Source: Mongoliimonas terrestris (lineage in GTDB: Bacteria > Pseudomonadota > Alphaproteobacteria > Rhizobiales > Pleomorphomonadaceae). Taken from it: DNA of 64,000 nucleotides. The position numbers and the translations under genes were made by a program. The notes under the pieces were generated by a model, which worked only from the letters and a program-made list of their open reading frames with translations, had not been told where the DNA came from and did no database searches. Of this stretch, positions 1-8,259 are shown one piece after another. The first letter of the stretch is position 1; every line of letters begins with the position of its first letter. The stretch covers positions 526,527-590,526 of the forward strand of contig NZ_MSIG01000001.1 of assembly GCF_001927285.1 (NCBI RefSeq), written 5' to 3'.

Positions 1-1
1 G

Positions 2-178
2 GCGGACGCCACCGGCCTCGTCATGGCGGTCGCCGTGGAGCTGGAGGACGCGGACGACCGCATGGTGGTGTTCCCGCTGACGGGCGCCGACACGGTGGGC
101 ACCGACGACGACCGGGACATCCGCACGTCCCTGTCGCCGGAGGCGCTGGCCGCCCTGCCGGAATGGCGCCGGCCCTGA
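2..178 (+). CDS. C-terminal end of an unidentified acidic protein (partial)
   Basis: The window opens inside a reading frame that stays open for 58 residues and stops at TGA 176-178; the start lies outside. The visible tail is rich in Asp and Glu, has a short beta-like hydrophobic stretch (MVVFPLTGAD) and ends in EWRRP. I do not recognise the family; a PRC-barrel-like or other small beta-domain tail is possible but unproven. It is convergent with the BLUF gene, whose stop lies 18 bp away. It is called coding because its third codon positions are GC-rich like those of neighbouring genes and it ends cleanly before the next gene. Confidence 0.5.
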   Translation, partial: ADATGLVMAVAVELEDADDRMVVFPLTGADTVGTDDDRDIRTSLSPEALAALPEWRRP

Positions 179-196
179 TCGGGCGGGCGCGGGCCC

Positions 197-703
197 TCAG
201 GCGCGCACCACCTCCTCCTCGAGGAGCAGGCGGCAGAGGGTCTCGGCCACGGTGTTTCCCGTGAAACGCGACGGGTCGAAACCGCTGTCCGCGTGGAGGG
301 CGCCGAACAGGCGCGCATCGCCGAGGTCGGCGCCGACGAAACCCATGGACCAGACGTCGAACTGGCGCGCCGCCACCGGCTCGTAGGCGAGCACCAGCAC
401 GTCCGTGTGGCGGGGATCGCACTGGATGCGCTCGAAGGTGTCGCCCACGGCCTGCCGCGTGCCCTCCAGCACCTGGGCGAAACCGCCGCTGTTGAAGAGA
501 AGGCCGCCGGTGACGCCGGCGGCGGTGTTGTTGCGCCGGGAGACGGCGAGGATGCTGGTCACCTCCCGGAGGATGGCGTCGCGGCCGCCCTCGAGGCGTG
601 CGTGGCTGAAGTAGGCGAGCCGCCAGATCGGCTCGGCGCCGGGTCCTTCGACGGGGGAACCATCGACGGGAGGCGCTTCGAGGGAGGGTGTCTGATCGGT
701 CAT
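197..703 (-). CDS. BLUF-domain blue-light photoreceptor, stand-alone
   Basis: This 168-residue protein is an FAD-binding blue-light sensor with no attached output domain. The BLUF fold spans about residues 26-120. It carries the photocycle residues of the family: Tyr31 in LAYFS, Asn59 in NNTAAGVTG, Gln77 in FAQVLEG, and the Trp118-Ser-Met120 triad. About 25 Pro/Glu-rich residues precede the domain. The frame runs far upstream, but the ATG at 703 is the start that leaves a compact BLUF protein; it lies 41 bp after the GGDEF-EAL gene on the same strand, so the two are probably co-transcribed. In related systems BLUF proteins act on a partner such as an EAL protein or a regulator. The adjacent GGDEF-EAL protein is the obvious candidate partner, which is inference. 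Confidence 0.9.
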   Translation of the reverse strand: MTDQTPSLEAPPVDGSPVEGPGAEPIWRLAYFSHARLEGGRDAILREVTSILAVSRRNNTAAGVTGGLLFNSGGFAQVLEGTRQAVGDTFERIQCDPRHTDVLVLAYEPVAARQFDVWSMGFVGADLGDARLFGALHADSGFDPSRFTGNTVAETLCRLLLEEEVVRA

Positions 704-744
704 GGAGAGGGCCTTGTGGAACGGGTGGAGGCCGGCGTGCCCCG

Positions 745-2295
745 TCAGGCGGACGGGGCGGCCGGTGTCGTGGCGACGCTGTCGAGGGGGGCCGCGTCGG
801 CGGCGGGCACGGCGAGGCGGGCGATGGTGGCCGCCACGTCGGCGGCGGGAACCGGCCGGCTGAGGAAATAGCCCTGGGCGTCGTCGCAGCCTTCGGCGCG
901 CAGAAGCGCCAGCTGCGAGCCGGTCTCCACGCCTTCGGCGGTGGTCGACATGCCAAGGCTCGCCCCGAGGGTGAGCACCGCGCGCACGATGGCGGCGCTG
1001 TCGGCGTTCACCTCCATGTCGGCCACGAAGGAGCGGTCGATCTTCACCTTGTCGAACGGGAAGGCGCGCAGATAGCTGAGGCTGGAATAGCCGGTGCCGA
1101 AGTCGTCCATGGCGATGCGCACGCCGAGCGCCTTCAGCTGGCCGAGGGTGGCGAGCGTGGCGCTGGTGTCGGCGAGGAGCACGCTCTCGGTGATCTCCAG
1201 CTCCAGCCGCTCCGGCAGAAGGCCCGAGCGGGCGAGCGCGGAGGCCACCACCGCCGGCAGGCCCGGCCCGTCGAACTGCATGGGCGACAGGTTGACGGCG
1301 ACCTTGAGGTCGCCGGGCCAGGCGGCGGCGTCCATGCAGGCCGTGCGCAGCACCCATTCGCCGAGCCCGACGATCAGCCCCGTCTCCTCCGCCACCGGGA
1401 TGAAGGCGGCGGGCGGGACGAGGCCGCGCTCCGGGTGGTTCCAGCGCACCAGCGCCTCGAAGCCCGTGAGGGTGCCGCTGCCGAGCGCCACCTGGGGCTG
1501 GTAGTGGACGGCGAACTGGCGGAGCGCCAAGGCGCGGCGGAGTTCCGTCTCCAGGTCGCGGCGCGCCTTGGCGCGGGCGTCCATGGCCGGGTCGAACAGG
1601 CGGTAGCGGCCGCGGCCGTCCTCCTTGGCCTGGTAGAGGGCGAGATCCGCCGCCTGGAGCAGCCGGTCGGCGTCGTCGTCGGGCGCGGGCAGCACGATGC
1701 CGACGCTCGCCCCGACGGTGATCAGGTGCTCGCCGATGATGACGGCGCGGCCCACCAGATCGACGAGCCGGGCGCCGAGCGCCTCGGCGGTGACGGCCGG
1801 ATCGGCGGACCGGTGCACCACGGCGAACTCGTCGCCGCCGAGGCGGGCGAGCAGGTCGTGCGGCCCGATCACCTTGCGCAGCCGGTCGACGACGCGCAGG
1901 AGCAGCCGGTCGCCGACCGGATGGCCGAGGGTGTCGTTGACGGACTTGAAGCGGTCGAGGTCGACCAGAAGGAAGGCGAACGGCAGCCCGGCACGAAGGT
2001 CGGCGGCGAGCGCCTCGCCGAGCACGCGCCGGTCCGGCAGGCCGGTGAGCGCGTCCTGCCGGTCGGCCCGGGCGTCGGCGCCGTGCGGCATCACCAGCAC
2101 CAGGTCGGCGCCGATGGGCACGCGGTCGGCGGGGCCGGCGTGGAGGGGATCGTAGGCTTCGCTCGCCAGCCGGACGTCGCCGTTGCTGTCGACGAGGGCG
2201 GCCGGGAAGCCGAGCCGCCGGAAGGCGGCGGCGAGATCATCGCGGGACGGCAGCGGGGGGGCGGCCCGGTCGTCCGGCAGGGGGGCCGGCTGCAT
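745..2295 (-). CDS. GGDEF-EAL cyclic-di-GMP enzyme, cytoplasmic
   Basis: This 516-residue protein makes or breaks cyclic-di-GMP. A short N-terminal region (about 1-75) resembles a reduced PAS-like sensor (VDSNGDVRLAS). A GGDEF domain follows with the intact active site GGDEF at 153-157, preceded by VDLDRFKSVND. The EAL domain begins about residue 255 and keeps EAL 280-282, the Glu of EITESV, DDFGTGYSSL, KIDRSF and EGVET, so phosphodiesterase activity is expected. The inhibitory RxxD I-site before GGDEF is absent (GPHD in its place). No membrane helix is seen, so it should be soluble. The BLUF gene follows by 41 bp. A 413 bp divergent spacer separates it from the next c-di-GMP gene. Which activity dominates cannot be told from sequence. 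Confidence 0.93.
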   Translation of the reverse strand: MQPAPLPDDRAAPPLPSRDDLAAAFRRLGFPAALVDSNGDVRLASEAYDPLHAGPADRVPIGADLVLVMPHGADARADRQDALTGLPDRRVLGEALAADLRAGLPFAFLLVDLDRFKSVNDTLGHPVGDRLLLRVVDRLRKVIGPHDLLARLGGDEFAVVHRSADPAVTAEALGARLVDLVGRAVIIGEHLITVGASVGIVLPAPDDDADRLLQAADLALYQAKEDGRGRYRLFDPAMDARAKARRDLETELRRALALRQFAVHYQPQVALGSGTLTGFEALVRWNHPERGLVPPAAFIPVAEETGLIVGLGEWVLRTACMDAAAWPGDLKVAVNLSPMQFDGPGLPAVVASALARSGLLPERLELEITESVLLADTSATLATLGQLKALGVRIAMDDFGTGYSSLSYLRAFPFDKVKIDRSFVADMEVNADSAAIVRAVLTLGASLGMSTTAEGVETGSQLALLRAEGCDDAQGYFLSRPVPAADVAATIARLAVPAADAAPLDSVATTPAAPSA

Positions 2296-2708
2296 CGCGA
2301 ATGTCCTTTTCGATGATCGCGGGTCCTAGACGTATGCAGGATGCAGGTAAAGAAATCCTGTGCGTGTTTTCCCATAGACCGCACGGCAAAGAGGTGCTGG
2401 CGCGCGACGAAAGTGTGGGCGAAACCGGGCGTTTCGGTCGTACGGGACGGGCGCGCGTCCCCGCGGCGCGCCCTTGCGGCAACCAAGGCGCGTTATTGCG
2501 TTCCTTGATGAGGAGATCATGGCATTTTCTTTACCAGGGCCGACTAGCGTCGACGGTCAGGTGACGGGGTGATGTCCGACGCGGCGGACGTGGCGGCGGG
2601 ACCGGATTTTCGCCCCAGGGTTAACAGGGTGCGGCTTTCCTTCGACCGACGACGGCCTCGGCGGTCGTCGGACGGGGCCGCACACCGCTGGAGCATCGCA
2701 TACCCCCT
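2296..2708. other. Divergent promoter region between two c-di-GMP genes
   Basis: This 413 bp spacer lies between the start codons of two oppositely oriented GGDEF-EAL genes and should hold both promoters. It contains AT-richer stretches near 2310-2360 and 2500-2540, unusual for this DNA. I see no convincing small gene, no strong inverted repeat and no clear promoter consensus. Confidence 0.5.
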
Positions 2709-5672
2709 ATGACCGGCCATTCGGCGTCTCCCATGGTCCTCACCCCCGACCTACGCCGGCTGGTCGCCGCGAGCGGGGATTGTCTTCTTCTGCTCGATCC
2801 GGACGGCGCGGTGCTCGACGGCGGGCTGGAACCCGCCGGGGCATCGGCGGACGACGCGCCGGCCGGGTCCGGCCCGGCGGGTTCCGGTCTGGCCGGCTCC
2901 GGCCCGTCGGGTTCCGGCCCGGCGGGGGCGCCGATCGGCGGCTGTCCGTTCGGATCGCTGACGCCGGGCACCGTCTGGGCCGACCTGTTCGCCGAGGCGG
3001 ACCGGCCCGCCGCGTCGGCGGCGGTGCGCCTGGCGGCTGCCGGCGGGGTCGGCCGCACCAGCGGCGTGGCGGTGATGCCCGACGGGAGCCGGCGGCACTG
3101 GCAGAGCACCCTGGTGCTCTCCGGCGACGGATCGGGCCGGATCCTGGCGCTCTCCCGCGACGGCACGGCGACCGCCACGGCGGCGGCCGCCCTCATCAAG
3201 CGGGTGCGGCTGCACGAGGCCCTGATCCAGGCGACCTCCGAGGTGGTCTGGCACCTGGACGTGGCGCGCGGCGTGTCGCACCGGCGCGGCTGGGCGGCGT
3301 TCACCGGCGAGGCGCTCGCCGACGAGGACCACCACGGCTGGATCGCCTTCGTGCACCCGGACGACCGGGCCGGCGCGCTGGCCGCCATCGAGGCGGCCGT
3401 CGCGGCGCGGCGGCCCTACATCACCGAGTATCGGCTGCAGCACGCGAGCGGCGGCTATCACGCGGTGGAGGACCACGCGGTGCCGCTGGTCGGGCCGGAC
3501 GGGACCGTCACCGACTGGGTCGGCATCGTCACCGACGTGCAGGAGCGCAAGTCGGCCGAGGAGGACCTCAGGCGGAGCGAGGAGCGGCTGCGGCTTGCCG
3601 TGGAGGCCACCAGCCTCGGCATCTGGGACGTGGACCTCGTCACCGGCGCGCGCCAGTGGTCGGCGGAGCTGAAGGCCATGCTGGGGCTTTCCCCCGACGT
3701 GGTGCCGACGGAGGCGGTGCTTCTCGCCGCCGTGCATCCGGACGACCGGGCGGCCGTCGCGGAGCACAACGTCACCACCTTCCTGCGCGACAGCGGCGCG
3801 CCGGGCGCGCTCTTTCGCGTGGTGCGGCAGGACACCGGCGCGGTGCGCTGGATCCACTCCCAGGGGCGGGCGACGCGCGGGCCGGACGGCCGGCTGCTGC
3901 GGCGCACCGGCACGTTCGAGGACGTGACCGACCAGCACGAGACCCGGCAGGCCCTGAAGCAGGCGCTCCGGCGCTACGAGGCGCTGATCACGGCGACCTC
4001 CGAGATCGTCTGGCACGCCAACGCCGCCCAGTCGGAGGGCGGCGGCAAGGGCTGGGACGCCTTCACCGGCCAGTCGGACGCGTCGGCGAACGGCGACGGC
4101 TGGCTCCAGTCGGTCCATCCGGACGACCGGGAGCGGGCGCGGCAGACCTGCCGGGCCGCCATGGCGGCGGGCACGCCCTACACCAACGAATACCGGCTCT
4201 GGCATGTGAGCGGCACCTGGCGCTGGGTGGTGGACCGGGTGGTGCCGCTCGTCGGTGACGACGGCCGGATCACCGAATGGGTGGGCATCATCGCCGACGT
4301 GGAGGACCGCAAGTCGGCCGACGCGGCGATCTGGAAGGCCGCCCACACGGACGACCTGACCGGCCTTGCCAACCGGGCCCTGTTCCAGAAGACCCTGGAC
4401 CAGGTGGTGGACGACGCGGCCGGCCGGCCGGTGGGGCTGATCCTCATCGACCTCGATCGCTTCAAGGAGGTCAACGACAGCCTCGGCCACGACGCCGGGG
4501 ACCGGGTGCTGAAGACCGTGGCGGCGCGGCTGACCGCCGTGGCGCCCCCGGAGGCCACCATCGCGCGGCTCGGCGGCGACGAGTTCGGCGTCATCCTGCC
4601 GGGCGCCGGCATGGCGGCGGCCGAGGCGGTGGCCGAGACGGTGCTGACCGCCCTCAAGGCGGCGCTGGTGCTCGACGGACGGGAGATCGACTGCGCCGCC
4701 ACCGTCGGCTACACGGCCGAGGCGACCGGCGCCACCGGCGCCTCCGCGCTCCTGAAGCAGGCCGACATCGCTCTTTACGCGGCGAAATCCGCCGGGCGCG
4801 GCCAGGCGTTCCGCTTCGAGCCGGCCATGCGCGAGGAGCTCGACCGCCGGGTGCGCGTGCTCGGCGCCGCCAAGGCGGCGCTCGCGCGCGGCGCTATCCG
4901 GGCCTACTACCAGCCGAAGATGCGCCTGTCCGACGGCGGCATCGTGGGCTTCGAGGCGCTCCTGCGCTGGACCGACGCGGCCGGCGGGCTGAAGACCCCG
5001 GCCGCCCTGATGGAGGCCTTCGCCGACCCGGACCTTGCCACCCGGCTCGGCGAGCGCATGCTCGCCACCGTGATCGCCGACATGAAGGCCTGGAGCGCCG
5101 CCGGCCTGCCGTTCGGCCACGTGGCGCTCAACGTGGCGGGACCGGAGTTCCAGCGGCCGGGCTATGCGGGCGGCGTGCTGCGCCGGCTGCAGGCGGCGGG
5201 CCTGCCGCCGACCGTGCTGGAGATCGAGGTGACCGAGAGCGTGCTGATCGGCACCGGCACCGACGCGGTGTCGGAGGCCCTCCGGGTGCTGGACGCCGCC
5301 GGGGTGACGATCGCGCTCGACGACTTCGGCACCGGCTACGCCTCGCTGACCCATCTGAAGAAGCACCCGGTGTCGGTCCTGAAGATCGACCGCTCCTTCG
5401 TCTCCAACCTGGAGGGCGACGCCGACAGCGCCGCCATCGTGCAGGCGGTGCTCGGCATGGCGGAGAACATCGGCATCAAGGTGGTGGCCGAGGGGGTGGA
5501 GACGGCCTGGCAGCGGGACTTTCTCGCCGCCCACCGCTGCGACCTGGCGCAGGGCTACCTGATCGCCAAGCCCATGCCGCCGAGCCGCGTGCCCCATTTC
5601 CTCTCCGCCTGGCGGCCGGCGACGATGGCGGACCCGCACGCCCGGCAGACCCGGCGCGCGGGCGGCGGATAG
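2709..5672 (+). CDS. Triple-PAS GGDEF-EAL cyclic-di-GMP signalling protein
   Basis: This 987-residue protein is a multi-sensor c-di-GMP enzyme. After an N-terminal region with a degenerate PAS-like segment come three PAS/PAC units at about 165-285, 290-410 and 420-540; two of them end in the PAC-type phrases DWVGIVTDVQERK and EWVGIIADVEDRK. The GGDEF domain has GGDEF at 622-626. The EAL domain has EAL at 749-751, EVTESV, DDFGTGYASL, KIDRSF and EGVET, so both catalytic sites look intact. No RxxD I-site precedes GGDEF. No transmembrane helix is obvious, which points to a cytosolic sensor of small ligands or redox state. Residues about 40-78 are a low-complexity Gly/Ser/Pro/Ala run. The ATG at 2709 is the first in frame. 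The next gene is convergent. Confidence 0.93.
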   Translation: MTGHSASPMVLTPDLRRLVAASGDCLLLLDPDGAVLDGGLEPAGASADDAPAGSGPAGSGLAGSGPSGSGPAGAPIGGCPFGSLTPGTVWADLFAEADRPAASAAVRLAAAGGVGRTSGVAVMPDGSRRHWQSTLVLSGDGSGRILALSRDGTATATAAAALIKRVRLHEALIQATSEVVWHLDVARGVSHRRGWAAFTGEALADEDHHGWIAFVHPDDRAGALAAIEAAVAARRPYITEYRLQHASGGYHAVEDHAVPLVGPDGTVTDWVGIVTDVQERKSAEEDLRRSEERLRLAVEATSLGIWDVDLVTGARQWSAELKAMLGLSPDVVPTEAVLLAAVHPDDRAAVAEHNVTTFLRDSGAPGALFRVVRQDTGAVRWIHSQGRATRGPDGRLLRRTGTFEDVTDQHETRQALKQALRRYEALITATSEIVWHANAAQSEGGGKGWDAFTGQSDASANGDGWLQSVHPDDRERARQTCRAAMAAGTPYTNEYRLWHVSGTWRWVVDRVVPLVGDDGRITEWVGIIADVEDRKSADAAIWKAAHTDDLTGLANRALFQKTLDQVVDDAAGRPVGLILIDLDRFKEVNDSLGHDAGDRVLKTVAARLTAVAPPEATIARLGGDEFGVILPGAGMAAAEAVAETVLTALKAALVLDGREIDCAATVGYTAEATGATGASALLKQADIALYAAKSAGRGQAFRFEPAMREELDRRVRVLGAAKAALARGAIRAYYQPKMRLSDGGIVGFEALLRWTDAAGGLKTPAALMEAFADPDLATRLGERMLATVIADMKAWSAAGLPFGHVALNVAGPEFQRPGYAGGVLRRLQAAGLPPTVLEIEVTESVLIGTGTDAVSEALRVLDAAGVTIALDDFGTGYASLTHLKKHPVSVLKIDRSFVSNLEGDADSAAIVQAVLGMAENIGIKVVAEGVETAWQRDFLAAHRCDLAQGYLIAKPMPPSRVPHFLSAWRPATMADPHARQTRRAGGG

Positions 5673-5739
5673 GCAAGCGTCAGCCGGCGGGGGGAGAGGG
5701 GGCAAGGGCCCCGGGGGCCTGCCGCCGTACCCGGCTCTC

Positions 5740-5763
5740 GAAGGTCGGACCGGTGCGACCTTC
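5740..5763. terminator. Hairpin between convergent c-di-GMP genes
   Basis: A perfect 8 bp inverted repeat (GAAGGTCG at 5740-5747 and CGACCTTC at 5756-5763) with an 8-base loop lies between two convergent stop codons. It has no clean T-run, so it may be a weak bidirectional terminator. Confidence 0.4.
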
Positions 5764-5808
5764 AGAAGGCTCACGGCCCGACCGGCCGATGTCCGTTCGG
5801 GCTTGGCA

Positions 5809-7404
5809 TCAGGCGGCGCGGGCGAGGTTCTCCTGGCCGAACGGGCCGGCCAGGTGGCGCACGAAGCCGTCCACCGCCACCGGGCGGGAGATGCCGTAGC
5901 CCTGGGCGAACTGGGCGAGATGCGGGTTGGCCTTGAGGCTCTCCATGCAGGCGCGCGTCTCCACCCCTTCGACCAGGATGGGCCGGCCGGCGGCCGCCAC
6001 CATCTCAAGCACGATGTAGAGCATGCGCGCCATCACGCTGCCCTCCGGCGCCATGGCGAAGCAGCGGTCGAGCTTCACCCCGTCCACCTGCAGGTGGACG
6101 AGGTTCTCCACGCTGAAATAGCCGGTGCCGAAGTCGTCGATATAGACCTGGATGCCGACCGACTGCAGCTTCTCGATCTCGGCGCCGGCGGTCTTCAGGT
6201 CGATCTTCTCGGTTTCCACGAGCTCCAGCACGAGGCCGAACCGGTCCGGATGGTCGAGGAAGTCCGAGAAGGTCTCGATCAGCTCCTCGGCGATCAGGTC
6301 GCACGGGAAGATGTTGACGTTGACCTGGAGCGGCCGGTCGGCGGGCACTGCCGCCGACAGCTCGCGGAAGGCCCGGTCCGCCACGTGGCGGGTGAAGGCC
6401 CGTGTGAGGCCGGAGGCCTCCACCACCGGGATAAAGCGGTCGGGCGTGACGAGGGCGCCGTCGAGGTCGCGCCAGCGGGCCAGCACCTCGCAGCCGATGA
6501 TGGCGTTGTCGGCAAGGCGCAGAAGCGGCTGGTAGACGCACTCCACGCTCTCGCCGTCCATGTTGCGGCGGAAGCGCGCCTCGAACGACCAGTAGCGGCC
6601 GAGCCAGAGGCGGACGAGTCCGGCAAGGGCGGTCGCGACCAGCGCCGCCAGGAGGACGGCGCCGACGAGCACGAAGGGCGCCTTGCCGGCCAGCATGCCG
6701 AGGTCGCAGCGCACCAGGATGCAGTCGAAGTCGCTGTCGCAGACGATCTCCTGCCGCACGAGGCCGTGCGTCGGCACGGCGTCGGCCGGCGAGACGGGAA
6801 AGAGGCCGCTGGTGCCGGCGCGGTGCCAGGACCGGCCGTCCGGGGCGAAGGTGCGGATCTCCACGGCCAGCCACGGCGGCAGGCCGTCGCCGACGCTCAA
6901 GGGCGGCATCACGACCGCGAAGTCGCCGCGGGTGACGATGGTGCCGACGAGGCCGCCGAGGCCGAGCACGTCGAGCTTGCGGTTGAGGGCGAAGCTCGCG
7001 CCGAACGGCTTCAGGTCGCGGATGTCGGGTTCCGGCACCAGAACGCCCGCCCGGGACGTCCCGAGGGTGGTGGTGCAGGCGATGCGGCCGTCCGGTGCGT
7101 GGATGAACTCGTTGAGGCCGTCGGGCCGGTAGGCGACCTCCCGCATCTGCCGGATGAAGGCCTCGCTGCACGCCGGGGCGGTCGCTTCGGCGGCCAAGAT
7201 GTCGAGCGCCAGGAGGGCGTTGCGGCGCAGATCGACGATCTCGGCGAGTTCCTTTTCGGCGGCTTCCAGCATCACGCCCCGGATGGACGTCAGCGCGACC
7301 TGCGCCATCACGAAGAACACCAGCACGAAACCGACGACCCAGACGGCGGCGCTCGTCCAGAGCTGGCGGCGTTTGGAGATGAAGAAGCTGAAATAGCTGG
7401 CCAT
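5809..7404 (-). CDS. Membrane CSS-EAL cyclic-di-GMP phosphodiesterase
   Basis: This 531-residue protein probably degrades cyclic-di-GMP under control of a periplasmic sensor. Transmembrane helices lie at about 17-39 and 245-266 and flank a periplasmic domain of some 200 residues. That domain fits the CSS-motif family, with ACSEAF near residue 78 in place of the usual C-S-S; other cysteines (ACTTT, VCDSDFDC, RCD) could form the redox disulfide known in E. coli Pde proteins of this class. The cytoplasmic EAL domain has EVL at 306-308 in the signature position, ELVETE, DDFGTGYFS, VKLDRCF and EGVET, so it should be active. There is no GGDEF domain. The first ATG, at 7404, precedes a classic positively charged membrane start. 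Confidence 0.9.
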   Translation of the reverse strand: MASYFSFFISKRRQLWTSAAVWVVGFVLVFFVMAQVALTSIRGVMLEAAEKELAEIVDLRRNALLALDILAAEATAPACSEAFIRQMREVAYRPDGLNEFIHAPDGRIACTTTLGTSRAGVLVPEPDIRDLKPFGASFALNRKLDVLGLGGLVGTIVTRGDFAVVMPPLSVGDGLPPWLAVEIRTFAPDGRSWHRAGTSGLFPVSPADAVPTHGLVRQEIVCDSDFDCILVRCDLGMLAGKAPFVLVGAVLLAALVATALAGLVRLWLGRYWSFEARFRRNMDGESVECVYQPLLRLADNAIIGCEVLARWRDLDGALVTPDRFIPVVEASGLTRAFTRHVADRAFRELSAAVPADRPLQVNVNIFPCDLIAEELIETFSDFLDHPDRFGLVLELVETEKIDLKTAGAEIEKLQSVGIQVYIDDFGTGYFSVENLVHLQVDGVKLDRCFAMAPEGSVMARMLYIVLEMVAAAGRPILVEGVETRACMESLKANPHLAQFAQGYGISRPVAVDGFVRHLAGPFGQENLARAA

Positions 7405-7818
7405 GGGAACACCTCGCCGCGCGCCCGACCCCTCGGCGCCTCGGTCCCGCCCGGCTCCGGCAGGCCGACCCGGTCGTCCCGGACAGGCCGACCCCTTGGA
7501 TCAATGTGCCCCGTAAATTATTACGAAAGTGAATATGGTCGGCTGCCGCAAAGGACCGCGCCGCGTGGCGCATGCATCCGAGCAAGGCTTTCGGCCGAGC
7601 GGGTCAGGCCGGATTGTAAGCTGAGCGCACAGCGCAAAGCGCCCGCGGGCCATCGGCCAGCAGGATCATGGATCGGGCTTTGCGGGCGAAACAGGACGGC
7701 GGGCGACAACAGGCGGGACGGCGCGCGAGCGCGTCCGATCTCCGGCGGGCAACCGCAAGCGTCCGAGCCGCGCGCGGGCGGAGACCCGGCGAGCCGGGTT
7801 CCGCATCCGACGGCGTCG
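7405..7818. other. Intergenic region upstream of the CSS-EAL gene
   Basis: This 414 bp stretch lies between rpsU and the CSS-EAL gene, both on the minus strand. It should hold the EAL promoter; an AT-rich patch at about 7505-7540, unlike its surroundings, is the best candidate. The phrase CAGGCCGACCC appears twice near 7460-7500. A small hairpin lies just after rpsU. I see no convincing gene. Confidence 0.5.
7784..7799 (-). terminator. Hairpin downstream of rpsU
   Basis: ACCCGG at 7784-7789 pairs with CCGGGT at 7794-7799 around a four-base loop, about 20 bp after the rpsU stop. There is no T-run, so termination is only a possibility. Confidence 0.35.
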
Positions 7819-8088
7819 TCAGGCGGTGGCGGGTGCCGGGGCCGGACGCCGGGCGTCGGGGCGCACGCGCTTCTTCGGACCGGGCAGCAGGCCCTCGCGC
7901 TGCGCGAGCTTGCGGGCGGCCTTCTTGGTCCGACGGACGGCCTCGGCCTTCTCCCGCGCCTTGCGCTCGGAGGGCTTCTCGTAGGCGCGCCGCTGCTTCA
8001 TCTCACGGAAGATTCCCTCGCGCTGAAGCTTCTTCTTCAGCACCCGGAGGGCCTGGTCCACGTTGTTGTCTCGAACGAGTACTTGCAA
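7819..8088 (-). CDS. rpsU: 30S ribosomal protein S21 (TTG start)
   Basis: This 89-residue protein is S21 of the small ribosomal subunit, which helps base-pairing between 16S rRNA and the mRNA leader. The core [20 protein letters not shown] is the highly conserved S21 start and is followed by the basic helix [17 protein letters not shown]. The family begins at Met-Gln-Val, which here is encoded TTG-CAA-GTA at 8088. The sequence AGGAG lies five bases upstream of the TTG, so this start is preferred over the ATG 75 bases upstream. The C-terminal tail is longer than in E. coli (71 residues) and ends in a Pro/Ala-rich run, as in many alphaproteobacteria. It appears to be a single-gene unit. Confidence 0.93.
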   Translation of the reverse strand: MQVLVRDNNVDQALRVLKKKLQREGIFREMKQRRAYEKPSERKAREKAEAVRRTKKAARKLAQREGLLPGPKKRVRPDARRPAPAPATA

Positions 8089-8259
8089 AACATCTCCTGA
8101 CTGCCTGCCGGACATCACCGGCAGCGCGGGCGCGAGCCACCAGCGGCTTCGCGGCGGGACCATATCACCGTTTTCGGATCGTGGCGGGAAAAGTTCCGTG
8201 ATCGGCCACGGCCCCCGCGAGGGCCGCGCCGCGGGTCGCCAGACCCGGCCGTCGTCCCC

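Noticed and set aside
2751..6008. Very long minus-strand open frame opposite the PAS-GGDEF-EAL gene
   Set aside because: It is antisense to a protein with intact conserved motifs, and the peptide is a His/Gly/Arg/Ala-rich mirror with no domain; long antisense frames are expected at this GC content.
7668..8201. Plus-strand frame of 177 residues across rpsU
   Set aside because: It is Arg/Ala-rich low complexity and antisense to a clear S21 gene.
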